Below, in pieces: positions 29,710-40,741 of a stretch of DNA of 64,000 nucleotides. The DNA lies in contig NZ_RXYK01000010.1 of NCBI RefSeq assembly GCF_003968655.1, forward strand, positions 1-64,000, in the 5' to 3' direction. This DNA comes from Chlorobium phaeovibrioides. GTDB lineage: Bacteria > Bacteroidota > Chlorobiia > Chlorobiales > Chlorobiaceae. Numbering within the stretch: position 1 is the first letter of the stretch; each line of letters starts with the position of its first letter. Below the pieces are notes generated by a model, which was given only the letters and a program-made list of their open reading frames with translations, was not told the origin of the DNA and made no database searches. The position numbers were made by a program, and so were the translations under genes.

Positions 29710-29737
29710 CCCCGACCGGCGGGGTTTCCTTGTTTTT
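29710..29737 (+). terminator. Terminator between the 52-aa frame and clpP
   Basis: CCCCG (29710-29714) pairs with CGGGG (29720-29724), followed by TTTCCTTGTTTTT. The stem is short but the T-rich tail is good. Confidence 0.6.
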
Positions 29738-29765
29738 ATTATCCACTTTCAGACCATATAATCTC

Positions 29766-30443
29766 ATGGCGAACATCAATTTCGGTTTTGAGCATCACGC
29801 CTCAAAGCTCTATTCAGGAGCTATAGAAGAGGGTATCCAGAACTCTCTGGTGCCGATGGTCATTGAGACCTCCGGCCGCGGTGAGCGGGCTTTTGACATC
29901 TTTTCCCGTCTGCTTCGCGAGCGCATCATCTTCCTCGGCAGCGGCATTGACGAGCATGTTGCGGGCCTGATCATGGCGCAGCTTATTTTCCTTGAGTCCG
30001 AGGACCCTGATCGCGACATCTTTATTTATGTGAACTCTCCGGGCGGAAGCGTTTCGGCGGGTCTGGGTATTTATGATACCATGCAGTACATCCGTCCTGA
30101 TGTGTCGACGGTGTGCGTGGGCATGGCTGCCAGCATGGGTGCGTTCCTGCTTGCAAGCGGCGCAAAGGGCAAGCGGGCTTCGCTCCCTCATTCGCGCATC
30201 ATGATTCACCAGCCCTCAGGTGGTGCGCAGGGTCAGGAGAGCGACATCATCATCCAGGCGCGCGAGATCGAGAAAATCCGCAGGCTGCTTGAAGAGATTA
30301 TGGCAAAGCACACCGGCAAGGATGTGCAGCAGGTGCGTGAGGATTCAGAGCGCGACCGGTGGATGGATGCCGGAGAGGCCCTTGAGTATGGAATTATTGA
30401 TCAGGTGTTCGAGAAGCGCCCGGCACCTGAGAAGAAAGACTGA
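29766..30443 (+). CDS. clpP: ATP-dependent Clp protease proteolytic subunit
   Basis: ClpP forms the tetradecameric serine-protease chamber that degrades proteins unfolded by ClpX or ClpA. Length is 225 aa, usual for the family. Catalytic Ser123 lies in GMAASMGAF and His148 in MIHQPSGG; the Asp follows near RWMDAGEA. I chose ATG 29766 ([11 protein letters not shown]) over the upstream ATG at 29730 because this N-terminus matches the family and the extra 12 residues lie over a promoter-like TATAAT (29757-29762). No Shine-Dalgarno is visible. valS starts 34 bases after the stop. Confidence 0.95.
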   Translation: MANINFGFEHHASKLYSGAIEEGIQNSLVPMVIETSGRGERAFDIFSRLLRERIIFLGSGIDEHVAGLIMAQLIFLESEDPDRDIFIYVNSPGGSVSAGLGIYDTMQYIRPDVSTVCVGMAASMGAFLLASGAKGKRASLPHSRIMIHQPSGGAQGQESDIIIQAREIEKIRRLLEEIMAKHTGKDVQQVREDSERDRWMDAGEALEYGIIDQVFEKRPAPEKKD

Positions 30444-30477
30444 GTTTCAGTAGATACAACCGATTTACCGCCTTGAC

Positions 30478-33186
30478 ATGAGTGAAGAGCTGACCCCGTT
30501 TAATCTCGAGAAGACTTATAACCACAGCGAAGTAGAAGAGCGATGGAGGAGCGCCCACTGGGAGGCGCTTGGCTCGTTTCATGCTGAACATTCGCAGGTA
30601 CTGGAGGAGGGGAGAGCACCGTATTCGGTGCTGATGCCGCCTCCCAATGTTACCGGCAGCCTGACGCTTGGCCATGTGCTGAACCATACCCTGCAGGATA
30701 TCTTCATTCGTTACGCACGCATGACGGGAAAGGAGGCGCTCTGGCTTCCGGGTACCGACCATGCAGGCATTGCCACTCAGACGGTGGTGGAGCGGAAGCT
30801 CCGCAAGGAGGGAGTGAGCCGTCACGATTTGGGGCGGAAGGATTTTCTTGGTCATGTGTGGCAGTGGAGGGATGAGTATGGCGGGCTGATTGTCAGACAG
30901 CTGAAGCGGCTCGGCATTTCCTGTGACTGGCGGCGGAACCTGTTCACCATGGATGAACGGGCTTCAGAGGCGGTCATCAATTCGTTTGTTGCGCTTTATC
31001 GTGATGGACTGATATACCGTGGCAAACGGATAATCAACTGGTGCCCGGTATCGCAGACTGCGCTGTCGGATGAAGAGGTTATCATGAAGTCGCGCCGCGA
31101 CCAGCTGGTTTATGTGCGCTACGCTCTTGCCAAAGATCCATCACGCTTCATCTCAATTGCAACGGTGCGTCCCGAGACCATTCTTGCTGATGCTGCCATT
31201 GCGGTGAACCCTGCTGATGAGCGGTTCCGTGACCTTGTGGGTCAGATGGCCGTGGTTCCTATTGCAGGCCGGCATATTCCCATCATAGCTGATGACTATG
31301 TCGACATTGAGTTTGGTACGGGTGCCCTTAAAATCACCCCTGCCCACGACCCCAATGACTATGCGGTGGCCGGACGGCACAATCTGCCGGTGATTTCGGT
31401 CGTGGGCAGGGACGGTCGGATGACGGACGAGTATGGCTATGGCGGTATGGACCGGTTCGACGCACGGAAGAAGATTGTTGCCGACCTTGAGGAGCTTGGC
31501 AATCTTGAGCGGGTTGAGGAGTACGAGCATAATGTGGGGTATTCCGAACGGGCGGATGTGGTTGTTGAACCCTACCTTTCGGAGCAGTGGTTCGTTTCAA
31601 TGAAGCCGCTTGCAGAAAAAGCGCTTGATGTGGTCAACGATGGAGAGATCCGGTTCCATCCACCGCATTGGATCAATACCTATCGCCACTGGATGGGCGG
31701 TATCCGTGACTGGTGTATTTCACGCCAGCTCTGGTGGGGGCACCGCATTCCCGCATGGTATGATCCTGAAGGGCAGGTATGGGTTGCTGCCTCATATGAG
31801 GAGGCGTGCCATCTTGCCGGGACGGACAAGCTGGTGCAGGATGAGGATGTGCTCGACACCTGGTTCTCTTCATGGCTCTGGCCGCTGACCACGCTTGGCT
31901 GGACGGGCCCGGGAAGTGACAATGAAGATTTGAGGGCCTTCTATCCCACCAATACCCTTGTGACGGGGCCCGACATCATCTTTTTCTGGGTTGCCCGCAT
32001 GATTATGGCGGGGCTGTATTTCAAGGGGGATGTCCCTTTCCGTGATGTCTATTTCACAAGCATCATCCGCGACATGAAGGGTCGTAAGCTTTCCAAGTCG
32101 CTCGGTAATTCGCCCGATCCCCTGAAGGTGATTGACACCTACGGGACCGATGCCCTTCGTTTCACCATCATCTACATTGCTCCGCTCGGTCAGGATGTGC
32201 TGTTCGGTGAGGAGAAATGCGAGTTGGGACGGAATTTCGCGACGAAAATCTGGAACGCGTCGCGCCTCGTTTTCATGCAGCGCGAAAAGTATTTTGAGGG
32301 ACCGGAGGATTTTGCCGCCTACTACGAAGGGTTCAACCCTGCAGATGAATCGTTCGATCTTGCGGGCGGATGGATATGGTCAGCCTATAACGGCATGCTG
32401 GAACACTACCATGCAGCGTTCGGGCAGTTCAGGATGAACGATATCGTTAAAACGGTATACGACTTCTTCTGGGGCGACTACTGCGATTGGTACCTTGAGT
32501 CGCTGAAGGTGAGTCTTGCGGAAGGGTGTTCGGAGGCGGATGCCCGTAAAGCGGTTGCGCTTGCAGTTTCTGTGCTGGAAGGGACGCTGAAGGCGCTGCA
32601 TCCTGTTATGCCGTTCATTACAGACGAGATATGGCATTTTGTGCTGCCGCATTCTTCACATGAGAGCATTGCCTCTTCTGACATGCCTGTTGCCGTTTCG
32701 CCTGCTTCTCTGGATGACGATGGATTCGGTCTGGTGCAGAAGCTTGTGACTGAGGTGAGAAGCCTTAAGGCGCTGTTCGGTGTTCCGCCGGGTCTTCGCG
32801 CCGAGGTGCAGCTGAAGGCGGTTGACGCTGAGGCCCTGAAGGTGATGGAGAGGGGGCTTCCGTTCATTGCTGCGCTTGCCCAATGTGTACCCTCGCTCAT
32901 CAGCGACGGGGTTCGTCCACCGCATGCCGCCGGTTCAGTGGTGGAGGGAAATGAACTCTTTGTGCTCCTGGAGGGGTTGATATCATTTGACAAAGAACGG
33001 GCCCGACTGCAGAAAGAGATACAGAATGTATCGGGTTATGTGGCACAGCTTGAGAAAAAACTTTCCAATTCCGGTTTTGCTGACAACGCCCCCCCGGAGG
33101 TGGTGGAGAAGGAGCGTGAAAAACTCGCTGAGGCTCGCCGGAACCTGCTGAAGCTTGAGGGGAACCTTGCTGTGCTCAGCAATTGA
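30478..33186 (+). CDS. valS: Valyl-tRNA synthetase
   Basis: This 902-aa class I synthetase charges tRNA-Val. The HIGH-type motif TLGH is at residues 63-66 after PPPNVTG, and the KMSKS-type motif KLSKS is at about 537-541. The editing (CP1) domain lies between them. The C-terminus carries the ValRS coiled-coil arm (about 835-895, rich in Lys/Glu heptads). The tryptophan-rich [15 protein letters not shown] block is typical. The ATG at 30478 has no obvious Shine-Dalgarno. It probably shares a transcript with clpP. Confidence 0.97.
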   Translation: MSEELTPFNLEKTYNHSEVEERWRSAHWEALGSFHAEHSQVLEEGRAPYSVLMPPPNVTGSLTLGHVLNHTLQDIFIRYARMTGKEALWLPGTDHAGIATQTVVERKLRKEGVSRHDLGRKDFLGHVWQWRDEYGGLIVRQLKRLGISCDWRRNLFTMDERASEAVINSFVALYRDGLIYRGKRIINWCPVSQTALSDEEVIMKSRRDQLVYVRYALAKDPSRFISIATVRPETILADAAIAVNPADERFRDLVGQMAVVPIAGRHIPIIADDYVDIEFGTGALKITPAHDPNDYAVAGRHNLPVISVVGRDGRMTDEYGYGGMDRFDARKKIVADLEELGNLERVEEYEHNVGYSERADVVVEPYLSEQWFVSMKPLAEKALDVVNDGEIRFHPPHWINTYRHWMGGIRDWCISRQLWWGHRIPAWYDPEGQVWVAASYEEACHLAGTDKLVQDEDVLDTWFSSWLWPLTTLGWTGPGSDNEDLRAFYPTNTLVTGPDIIFFWVARMIMAGLYFKGDVPFRDVYFTSIIRDMKGRKLSKSLGNSPDPLKVIDTYGTDALRFTIIYIAPLGQDVLFGEEKCELGRNFATKIWNASRLVFMQREKYFEGPEDFAAYYEGFNPADESFDLAGGWIWSAYNGMLEHYHAAFGQFRMNDIVKTVYDFFWGDYCDWYLESLKVSLAEGCSEADARKAVALAVSVLEGTLKALHPVMPFITDEIWHFVLPHSSHESIASSDMPVAVSPASLDDDGFGLVQKLVTEVRSLKALFGVPPGLRAEVQLKAVDAEALKVMERGLPFIAALAQCVPSLISDGVRPPHAAGSVVEGNELFVLLEGLISFDKERARLQKEIQNVSGYVAQLEKKLSNSGFADNAPPEVVEKEREKLAEARRNLLKLEGNLAVLSN

Positions 33187-33222
33187 GTGCTGGGGAAGCG
33201 GGTGGGTGAAAAAATCCCTTTT

Positions 33223-33255
33223 TTGGCATTATCACGAATGAACATATATTATAAT
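33223..33255 (+). promoter_or_regulatory. Probable sigma-70 promoter of rpoD
   Basis: TTGGCA (33223-33228) and TATATT (33245-33250) are 16 bases apart; an overlapping TATAAT lies at 33250-33255. They are 70-80 bases before the rpoD ATG. A small hairpin in the leader (GCCGGT 33259-33264 with ACCGGC 33276-33281) follows directly. Confidence 0.6.
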
Positions 33256-33324
33256 TTTGCCGGTTTGTTCTGCAGACCGGCAGTGCGGTGTAGAACCAGC
33301 TGAAGTCCCCAAGGAGAATACTGA

Positions 33325-34224
33325 ATGAGGCAATTGAAAATAAGCAAGCAGATAACCAATCGTGAGAGCCTTTCGCTCGATCGCTATCTGCAGGAAATTG
33401 GTAAATATGATCTGCTGACTGCTGACGACGAAGTCCGGTTGACGAAGGCGATCAAGGAGGGGTTTGATATGCCCCTTGACACCACGGAGTACAAACGGGC
33501 AAAACGGGCTCTGGACAAACTGATCAAGGGAAACCTGCGGTTTGTGGTATCAGTGGCCAAGCAGTACCAGAACCAGGGTTTGACGCTCGGTGACCTCATC
33601 AACGAGGGTAATCTCGGCCTCATCAAGGCAGCAAAGCGCTTTGATGAAACCAGAGGGTTCAAGTTCATTTCCTACGCTGTGTGGTGGATTCGCCAGTCTA
33701 TTCTGCAGGCGCTTGCCGAGCAGTCGAGGATTGTGCGTCTGCCGCTGAACCGTGTGGGTACCCTGAACAAAATCAGCAAGGCATACAGCCAGCTTGAGCA
33801 GGAGTATGAGCGCGATCCGAACACCAAGGAGCTGGCAAATCTGCTTGATATGGATTCTCAGGATGTTGCCGATACCCTTAAAATTGCCGGACGACATGTG
33901 TCGGTCGATGCGCCGTTTGCGCAGGGAGACGACAACCGTCTTCTCGATGTGCTGCAGAACGACGGTCACCTGCCGGACCACGGGCTGAACCGTGATTCGC
34001 TGACGCTTGAGGTTGAGCGGTCGCTCTCAGTGCTTGCTCCCCGCGAAGCGGATGTGATCAAATCATACTTCGGCATTGGTATGGATAATCCACTGACGCT
34101 TGAGGAAATAGGCGAGAAGTTCAAGCTTACCCGTGAGCGCGTTCGCCAGATCAAGGAGAAAGCCATACGCCGCCTGCGCCAGTCGGCTTACAGCAAGGTG
34201 CTGAAGGAGTATATAGGAAGTTGA
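33325..34224 (+). CDS. rpoD: Primary sigma factor RpoD/SigA
   Basis: This 299-aa sigma-70 protein directs RNA polymerase to housekeeping promoters. Region 1.2 begins at about residue 17 ([16 protein letters not shown]). Region 2 contains the [18 protein letters not shown] core and the [10 protein letters not shown] -10-recognition helix. Region 3 follows, and region 4 has the helix-turn-helix [20 protein letters not shown]. Region 1.1 is absent, as in Chlorobi and Bacteroidetes primary sigma factors. AAGGAG lies at good distance from the ATG. A strong promoter precedes it and a terminator follows. Confidence 0.96.
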   Translation: MRQLKISKQITNRESLSLDRYLQEIGKYDLLTADDEVRLTKAIKEGFDMPLDTTEYKRAKRALDKLIKGNLRFVVSVAKQYQNQGLTLGDLINEGNLGLIKAAKRFDETRGFKFISYAVWWIRQSILQALAEQSRIVRLPLNRVGTLNKISKAYSQLEQEYERDPNTKELANLLDMDSQDVADTLKIAGRHVSVDAPFAQGDDNRLLDVLQNDGHLPDHGLNRDSLTLEVERSLSVLAPREADVIKSYFGIGMDNPLTLEEIGEKFKLTRERVRQIKEKAIRRLRQSAYSKVLKEYIGS

Positions 34225-34257
34225 GCCCGCTCTTTCTTCTCTTTTGAAGTACTGTAC

Positions 34258-34288
34258 AGCCGCCCTCTCCCGGGGCGGCTTTTTTTTT
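34258..34288 (+). terminator. Rho-independent terminator of rpoD
   Basis: AGCCGCCC (34258-34265) pairs perfectly with GGGCGGCT (34273-34280) around a 7-nt loop, followed by nine T residues. It lies 34 bases after the rpoD stop. The stretch to 34362 holds nothing else recognised. Confidence 0.92.
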
Positions 34289-34362
34289 CTGTCTCGCGGT
34301 TTATAGCTGAGGTGGCCTCTGTTGTTGCCTTCTGGAGGGTTACCGGGGTAGGCCGGAGGGGC

Positions 34363-35445
34363 TCAGTCGGGGGAGTAACGGTAGATGCCGTAGCCTATGG
34401 CGAGGAAGAGCAGGTTCGGGAGCCAGGCGGCCAGCATGGGGTTGACTACGCCGTTGTAGCCGAAGGTGGCTATGGTTTTCTGGAGTCCGAGGAAGAGGAA
34501 CCCGGCAAAGAGGCTGATGCCGATTTCGGTGGCCAGTCCGCCCCGTTTTTTCTTTGCCGAGAGGGGGACGCCTATCAGGATGATGATGAGTGAGGCGAAG
34601 GGTACGGCAATTTTGGTGTGCAGTTTGACCATTGTTCGTTCAAGTCCGGCGAACCCTGCATGCTTTTTTTCAGCCAGGTATTGCCAGTGCTGGATGAACT
34701 GCATTTCGTCGGGACGAAGGTTGAGTTCGGCCAGGGATTTCAGGGTAAGGGAGAGCGGGAGGCTGAGGGCGGGACGGGCCTGATACTCCTCCCCGCCTGG
34801 GGTGAATCGTCGTTGGGCTGCGTTCTGCAGTGTCCACTCTTTGTTCCCTGTGTCGTAGCGCATGCTTTCGGCATCAATTCTTCCTCTCAGGCCCGTTCCG
34901 CTGAATTCTTCAATGGAGACCTCTTTGGCGCCGGTGAAGCTTGTGTTGAGTCTTCCAATGGTAACGACGCGGCTCCCGGGTTCAATAATGTGAAGGTTGC
35001 TTCCCTCGGCGGCACCATTTCTCCTGCTTTTGCCAAGATGGTCGCGTTCAAATGCGTGGTTGTGTACCGCGGCAATCGGGGCAAGCCAGAAGGAGTTGAG
35101 GATGTTGAGGGTGGAGATGATGATTCCTCCAAGAAGAAAGGGGTAGAGGAGCTGGCGCATGCTGACTCCGGCGGAACGGATGGCGGGGAGTTCGCTGGAA
35201 CCTGCAAGTCGTCCGGCAACGAGGATTGATGCAAGAAGGGAGCTGACTGGAGATGTGATGAGGATTGTTTCGGGTATGGCCCTCAGGTAGTAGAGGACGA
35301 TGTCCGTGAAGAGCAGTTTCCTGTCCATGAAGTCCCCAAGGTTCTCGACCATGTTGATGAGGATGAACAGGGAGACGAAGGTAATGGTCGTGAAGACGAA
35401 TGTCTTGACGAACTGCTGAAAAATATATCGGTCGAGTATTTTCAT
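34363..35445 (-). CDS. LPS export permease, LptF/LptG (YjgP/YjgQ) family
   Basis: This 360-aa inner-membrane protein belongs to the LptBFG transporter, which extracts lipopolysaccharide and hands it to LptC. Three membrane helices lie at the N-terminus (about residues 13-35, 50-75, 95-120). A periplasmic beta-jellyroll domain fills about 130-265, and three helices lie at the C-terminus (about 275-355). The N-terminal MKILDRYIFQQFVKTF is characteristic. LptF and LptG are hard to tell apart by eye, so no symbol is given. It lies 9 bases downstream of the M16 peptidase gene on the same strand, so they form an operon. Confidence 0.9.
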   Translation of the reverse strand: MKILDRYIFQQFVKTFVFTTITFVSLFILINMVENLGDFMDRKLLFTDIVLYYLRAIPETILITSPVSSLLASILVAGRLAGSSELPAIRSAGVSMRQLLYPFLLGGIIISTLNILNSFWLAPIAAVHNHAFERDHLGKSRRNGAAEGSNLHIIEPGSRVVTIGRLNTSFTGAKEVSIEEFSGTGLRGRIDAESMRYDTGNKEWTLQNAAQRRFTPGGEEYQARPALSLPLSLTLKSLAELNLRPDEMQFIQHWQYLAEKKHAGFAGLERTMVKLHTKIAVPFASLIIILIGVPLSAKKKRGGLATEIGISLFAGFLFLGLQKTIATFGYNGVVNPMLAAWLPNLLFLAIGYGIYRYSPD

Positions 35446-35454
35446 TGACTGCCC

Positions 35455-38403
35455 TCAGTATCCGAAAATGGTTTCCAGCGAGAGCTCTTTGATCGGTCCG
35501 TATTTCTGGAGGGTCTCAAGGTCGAGCTGTTCCTTTTTTCCAAGCACCAGCATGACGAAGTTCCGGTTCCTGAAGTGGCTCTTGTGGAAGGCTTTGACAT
35601 CGTCCAATGTCATGGTTCTGGCTCCTTTGAAAACATCCTGTCGTATGTCATGATCAATGCCGAGCCTTTTTGCTTCTTCGTAGTTGAAAAGCACCTCGCT
35701 TCTGGTCAGTCGCTCCGTCGCGATTTTCTGCAGAATGCCGTTTTTCGCCGAGAGAAAGAGCTCGGGTGATTCAGGTAACCGATCCATAAGTTCACTGATG
35801 CCTTCAAGGGCTTCCGGCAATTTGTCTGCCTGTGTTCCGATGTAGCTGAAAATATAGTTGTGCTTATCCTTCTGTTTCGGGGTGCGGTAGACTGACAGGA
35901 CCGAATAGGCCAGCGCTTTGGCTTCCCGAAGCTCCTGGAAAACCACGGATGACATTCCTCCGCCGTAATATTCATTGAAGAGGGCAATGAGCGGCACCTG
36001 TTCGGGGTTGTAGATGTCGTCGCGGGTCAGCATGATCACTTCCGCCTGCGTCATGTCATAATCAACAAGATAGATGGTGTTCCCGTCCTGTTCCAGCTCA
36101 ATAAACGGGTCTGCTGCCGGCGGATTCAGGGGGTTTTGGGGGTAGTGGCGCACCCTTTTCAGATTCGCACTCAGTTCTGTGGCCGTTGCCGGGCCATAGT
36201 AGAGTACACGGTGGCGGTACTGCATGAGGTTTTTGACTTCATCAATCAGCTCGTCGGGTGTGATTTCTTTGAGCTCGCTGTCTTCAAGCACATTGGTAAA
36301 GGGTGAGGCGGGGCCGTACTTTCCGTAGCTGGTCATGGCTTCGAAGAGAATTTTCCGTTTGGAGAGCTTGTCGTCTGTTCTCTCCTTGAGAATGCCGGCT
36401 TTGAGTTTGTCGAGGGCTTCGCTGTCTGCTTTGGTGTCGGAGAGCAGTGTTTCAAGCAGCTGAAGGGCTTCGGGGAATCGTTCGTGGAGTCCTGAAAGCT
36501 TCAGGTAGACGAAGTTTTCGGAGGTGAATGCTGAGAATGTGGCTCCTATTTTATAGAGTTCACAGCTGAACTCTTTCGGGCTCAGTTGTGATGAACCGAG
36601 GTAGGAGAGGTAGTCGAGTGCGAGCTCTATCTTTTTAGACTGGTTTTTCCCGATGTCGAATACATAGTAGAGGGAGTAGAGGTCGTTTTCCCGGTTCTGC
36701 AGATAGTGGAGCGGGGTGTTTGGGTTGATGCTGTGAAACGCGATATCCTTCCGGTAATCAACAAAGTGTGGTGCAGTGTCCTTTGAGGGCATTGCCAGAA
36801 GCTCTCCGGCAAACACCGAAAGAGTGTCACGGTTGACTTTGAGGGGAGTGATGGGGGGCTTTACTATGCCGCCTTCGCTTTTCTCCTTTCCGTGTTCTTT
36901 GTAGACGGCTGTGAAATTGGAGCCGTAGTGCTTTTTTGCAAAGTCGGTGAGCTGTTCTTTTGTGATGCTTCGGAGCCGATTGATCTGGTTGCTGTAATGT
37001 TCCCAGTCCATTCCCCAGATAAAGGAGTCGACGAAGGCCTCAACCCGTCCGCGGTTGTGTTCATAGAGTTTCAGCTGTTCGATTTTCAAATCGTTGATGG
37101 CGGCCTCAAGCAGCCAGTCCGGGAATTCGCCCTTTTTGAGCAGTTCAAGCTGTTCGAGCAGCAGCGCCGATACCTCTTCAAGGCTCTGCCCTTCACGGGG
37201 CTTGGCGCTGAGGATATGGGCGGAGTAGTCTTTCATGAGTACCAGCATGGAACCTGCATCAAGAACCCGCTGCTGCTGGTTCAAATTGAGGTCAATGAGT
37301 CCCGCTGTATGATTGAAGAGCACCTTGTCAATAAGGGTCAGGCAGTCGGCATCATGGGAGTCGGCGCCTGCAAACCGGAACCCTATGACCAGTTCTTCTG
37401 ATTCCGGACCTTTCACCCTGACCACTGTCGGCGAGCTGATGGGTTCTTCAACCGGGGGGGTGAAGTGGGGAACCTCTTTGGGCTGCAGTACGGAGAATTT
37501 TTCATCAATCATCCGTATGGTGGTATCGGGGTCAAAATCGCCGGCCATGCAGAGTGCCATGTTGTTGGGCACATAGTACGACCGGTAGTAGTTCATGACA
37601 TTGCGGATGGAGGGGTTTTTGAGGTGCTCCGCTTTGCCTATGGTGGTTTGGGTCCCGTATGTGTGTTTTTTGAACAGTCCGGCGAACAGGTTGTCCCAGA
37701 TTTTTCTGCTGTCGCTGTCCATGGTCATGTTCTTTTCTTCATAGACCGTTTCAAGTTCGGTATGGAAGAGGCGCATGACCGGGTTGCGGAACCGTTCGGC
37801 TTCAATGGTGAGCCACTGTTCCAGTTTGTTTGAGGGGATGTCGTTGAGGTAGACGGTCTGTTCTACCCAGGTATAGGCATTTGTGCCCTGGGCTCCTATG
37901 GAGTTGAGGATTTTGTCGTACTCGTTGGGGACGGCGAATTGTGCGGCTGCGTTGGAAATGCTGTCTATATCGCGGTATATGGCTGCCCGTTGTTCGGGGT
38001 CTTCGGTTGAACGGTACTCTTCATAGAGGGTGATGATTTTTTCGATTTCGGTATGTTCCCTCGTGTAGTCAAGCGAGCCGACCTTGTCGGTCCCCTTGAA
38101 GAGCATGTGTTCGAGGTAGTGGGCCAGGCCTGTGGTTTCAGCGGGGTCGTTCTTGCTTCCCGCCCTGACGGCGATGGATGTGTAGATTCTTGGTTCGTCC
38201 GCATCGGGGCTCAGGTAGACTGTCAATCCGTTTTTCAGCGTGTAGATCCTTGTGTGGAGAGCGTCGCCGGGGATAGTGGTATAGGGGTAAGCGGTTACTT
38301 CTTTGATCATAGGTGTACAGGCGGTTAAATGCAGTAAAAATGCCACTGCCGTGAAAAACGGGATGAGCAGAATCAAAAGGTAATAATCGGATTTATTGGC
38401 CAT
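35455..38403 (-). CDS. M16-family (pitrilysin-like) zinc peptidase, lipoprotein
   Basis: This 982-aa protein is a two-half insulinase-type metallopeptidase. A hydrophobic signal (residues 8-28) ends in lipobox LTAC with Cys29, predicting lipid anchoring in the cell envelope. The inverted zinc motif HxxEH is His95, Glu98 and His99 in AHYLEHMLF. The downstream glutamate ligand is probably in the ETVYEEKNM segment. The second, non-catalytic half carries the R/Y substrate motif region ([16 protein letters not shown]). It probably degrades peptides in the periplasm. It is the first gene of an operon with the LptF/G-type permease. Confidence 0.92.
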   Translation of the reverse strand: MANKSDYYLLILLIPFFTAVAFLLHLTACTPMIKEVTAYPYTTIPGDALHTRIYTLKNGLTVYLSPDADEPRIYTSIAVRAGSKNDPAETTGLAHYLEHMLFKGTDKVGSLDYTREHTEIEKIITLYEEYRSTEDPEQRAAIYRDIDSISNAAAQFAVPNEYDKILNSIGAQGTNAYTWVEQTVYLNDIPSNKLEQWLTIEAERFRNPVMRLFHTELETVYEEKNMTMDSDSRKIWDNLFAGLFKKHTYGTQTTIGKAEHLKNPSIRNVMNYYRSYYVPNNMALCMAGDFDPDTTIRMIDEKFSVLQPKEVPHFTPPVEEPISSPTVVRVKGPESEELVIGFRFAGADSHDADCLTLIDKVLFNHTAGLIDLNLNQQQRVLDAGSMLVLMKDYSAHILSAKPREGQSLEEVSALLLEQLELLKKGEFPDWLLEAAINDLKIEQLKLYEHNRGRVEAFVDSFIWGMDWEHYSNQINRLRSITKEQLTDFAKKHYGSNFTAVYKEHGKEKSEGGIVKPPITPLKVNRDTLSVFAGELLAMPSKDTAPHFVDYRKDIAFHSINPNTPLHYLQNRENDLYSLYYVFDIGKNQSKKIELALDYLSYLGSSQLSPKEFSCELYKIGATFSAFTSENFVYLKLSGLHERFPEALQLLETLLSDTKADSEALDKLKAGILKERTDDKLSKRKILFEAMTSYGKYGPASPFTNVLEDSELKEITPDELIDEVKNLMQYRHRVLYYGPATATELSANLKRVRHYPQNPLNPPAADPFIELEQDGNTIYLVDYDMTQAEVIMLTRDDIYNPEQVPLIALFNEYYGGGMSSVVFQELREAKALAYSVLSVYRTPKQKDKHNYIFSYIGTQADKLPEALEGISELMDRLPESPELFLSAKNGILQKIATERLTRSEVLFNYEEAKRLGIDHDIRQDVFKGARTMTLDDVKAFHKSHFRNRNFVMLVLGKKEQLDLETLQKYGPIKELSLETIFGY

Positions 38404-38463
38404 AATTGCAACCGGGTTCCATAAGTGCAGGGAGCGTTAGTCATGATATCGCATATTTTTAAG

Positions 38464-38493
38464 AAGAACTAACTATTGTCCGTATTAGTTCTT
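38464..38493. promoter_or_regulatory. Inverted repeat between the M16 peptidase and uvrB genes
   Basis: AAGAACTAA (38464-38472) and TTAGTTCTT (38485-38493) form a perfect 9-bp inverted repeat with a 12-base spacer. A second one (GCGGT 38513-38517, ACCGC 38524-38528) lies nearer uvrB. Together they occupy the 162-base divergent intergenic region. Operator function is possible but unproven. Confidence 0.4.
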
Positions 38494-38565
38494 TTATTGA
38501 ACATTGCCTATAGCGGTGCATATACCGCGAAGTGGCGTCCAAAATATTAGAGAAGGAGTACACGG

Positions 38566-40635
38566 GTGGCTGGAGTTGATGGTGAAGAGAGGCATGATGT
38601 TTTCCGGCTGGTAAGCCCGTACGCTCCTGCCGGGGATCAGCCTGCGGCAATAGTTGCATTGACTGAAGGGTTGAAATCGGGCAGCGATTACCAGACGCTC
38701 CTCGGGGTGACCGGTTCGGGTAAAACCTATACCATGAGCAATGTGATTGCCAATGCGGGGAAGCCTGTGCTGGTGATGAGTCACAACAAGACTCTTGCTG
38801 CGCAGCTCTATGGGGAGCTTCGCCAGTTTTTCCCGGACAATGCGGTCGAGTATTTCATCAGCTATTACGATTTCTACCAGCCGGAAGCATATCTGCCCAC
38901 TATTGACAAGTATATAGCCAAGGACCTGCGCATCAATGACGAGATTGAGCGGTTGCGGCTGAAGGCGACGAGCGCACTGCTCAGCGGTAGAAAGGATGTG
39001 ATTGTGGTGAGTTCGGTCAGCTGCATTTATGGACTTGGTTCGCCGGAAGACTGGAAAAGCCAGATTATCGAGCTGCGGACCGGAATGGAGAAGGAGAGGG
39101 ACGAGTTCCTGCAGGAACTGATAGCGCTCCATTTTGTGCGGGACGATGTCAATCCGGGGCCCGGGAAATTTCGGGTGCGCGGCGACTGCATCGACCTTGT
39201 GCCGGCCTATGACCAGATTGCTTTGAGGGTTGAGTTTTTCGGTTCTGAAATTGAGAGTCTGCAGTCGTTCGATATGGAGAGCGGGGAGATTCTGGGGAGC
39301 GATGCCTATGCCTTCATCTATCCTGCGCGCCAGTTCGTTGCCGAGGAGGAGAAGCTGAAAACGGCGATGCTTGCCATTGAGGATGAGCTTGCCGGAAGGC
39401 TCAACGAGCTGCGTGCCGACAACCGGTTTGTTGAGGCGGGCCGGCTTGAGGAGAGGACACGGTATGATCTGGAGATGATGAAGGAGCTTGGCTACTGCTC
39501 CGGAATTGAGAACTATTCGCGGCATATTTCCCAAAGGGGACCGGGTGAGAGGCCCTACTGCCTCCTTGATTATTTTCCGGAGGATTATCTGGTTGTTGTG
39601 GATGAGTCGCATGCGACTCTGCCGCAGATACGGGGGATGTATGGTGGTGACAGGTCGCGCAAAACCATTCTGGTGGAGCACGGGTTCCGGCTTCCTTCGG
39701 CTCTTGACAACCGGCCGCTGCGCTTTGACGAGTTTGAGGAGATGGCGCCGCAGGTGGTGTGCATCAGTGCTACTCCCGGTGACCATGAACTTCTGCGTTC
39801 AGGAGGAGTGGTGGTGGAGCAGGTGGTCCGCCCGACGGGGCTGCTTGATCCTCCCGTTGAGGTTCGGCCGGTGAAAGGACAGATTGACAATCTGCTTGCG
39901 GAAATCCGCCGGCATGTTGCAGGAGGGCACAAGGCCCTGGTGATGACGCTGACAAAGCGGATGAGCGAGGATCTTCATGACTTTTTCCGGAAGTCCGGCA
40001 TACGCTCTCGCTATCTCCATTCTGAAATTAAAAGTCTGGAACGGATGCAGATTCTCCGTGAGTTACGGACGGGAGAGATTGATGTGCTGGTGGGAGTCAA
40101 CCTGCTTCGTGAGGGTCTGGATCTTCCTGAGGTCTCCCTGGTGGCAATTCTTGATGCCGATAAGGAGGGGTTCCTTCGCAACACCCGTTCGCTGATGCAG
40201 ATAGCTGGTCGGGCTGCCAGAAATGCGGAAGGATTTGTTGTGCTCTATGCCGACACCATCACCCGCTCAATTCGCGAGGTGCTTGATGAAACTGCTCGGC
40301 GGCGCACCATTCAGCAGGCCTATAATGATGAGCATGGCATTGTGCCCCGGTCTATTGTGAAGTCGGTCGACCAGATTCTTGACACCACGGGAGTGGCTGA
40401 TGCTGAAGAGCGATACCGGAGGCGGCGTTTTGGTCTTGTGCCAAAGCCTGAACGGCTCTTGGCGGGCGCTCTGGAGTCGCTGACAGCGGATGAGGGATTG
40501 GCGATGGTTGCGGAGCTTCGCGTGGAAATGCAGGAAGCCGCGGTGAAGATGGAGTATGAAAAGGCGGCATATCTTCGCGATGAAATCACGAAGCTGGAGC
40601 AGGGTATCGGTGCACTTCCAGAAAAGAAGGGGTGA
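38566..40635 (+). CDS. uvrB: Excinuclease ABC subunit B
   Basis: UvrB is the damage-verifying helicase-like subunit of nucleotide excision repair; it receives DNA from UvrA and recruits UvrC. The 689-aa protein has Walker A GVTGSGKT (about residues 47-54) and the beta-hairpin region with [12 protein letters not shown]. Helicase motif [10 protein letters not shown] follows. The C-terminal UVR motif ([20 protein letters not shown]) contacts UvrC. Start is GTG at 38566 with AGAAGGAG well placed upstream. A divergent gene lies on the other side of a region with two inverted repeats. Confidence 0.97.
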   Translation: MAGVDGEERHDVFRLVSPYAPAGDQPAAIVALTEGLKSGSDYQTLLGVTGSGKTYTMSNVIANAGKPVLVMSHNKTLAAQLYGELRQFFPDNAVEYFISYYDFYQPEAYLPTIDKYIAKDLRINDEIERLRLKATSALLSGRKDVIVVSSVSCIYGLGSPEDWKSQIIELRTGMEKERDEFLQELIALHFVRDDVNPGPGKFRVRGDCIDLVPAYDQIALRVEFFGSEIESLQSFDMESGEILGSDAYAFIYPARQFVAEEEKLKTAMLAIEDELAGRLNELRADNRFVEAGRLEERTRYDLEMMKELGYCSGIENYSRHISQRGPGERPYCLLDYFPEDYLVVVDESHATLPQIRGMYGGDRSRKTILVEHGFRLPSALDNRPLRFDEFEEMAPQVVCISATPGDHELLRSGGVVVEQVVRPTGLLDPPVEVRPVKGQIDNLLAEIRRHVAGGHKALVMTLTKRMSEDLHDFFRKSGIRSRYLHSEIKSLERMQILRELRTGEIDVLVGVNLLREGLDLPEVSLVAILDADKEGFLRNTRSLMQIAGRAARNAEGFVVLYADTITRSIREVLDETARRRTIQQAYNDEHGIVPRSIVKSVDQILDTTGVADAEERYRRRRFGLVPKPERLLAGALESLTADEGLAMVAELRVEMQEAAVKMEYEKAAYLRDEITKLEQGIGALPEKKG

Positions 40636-40741
40636 ATTTTTTCTTCGCGGTTTGTTTTGTTATCGGGAAATTAAGTTTTAGAGTAAAAGATAGACCCCTT
40701 TTTGCCGTTCAATCTTTTGAGACAGGGATTACCAATACACC

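Noticed and set aside
38494-39786. 430-codon open frame on the - strand over uvrB
   Set aside because: Antisense to a confidently identified gene and has no recognisable domain.
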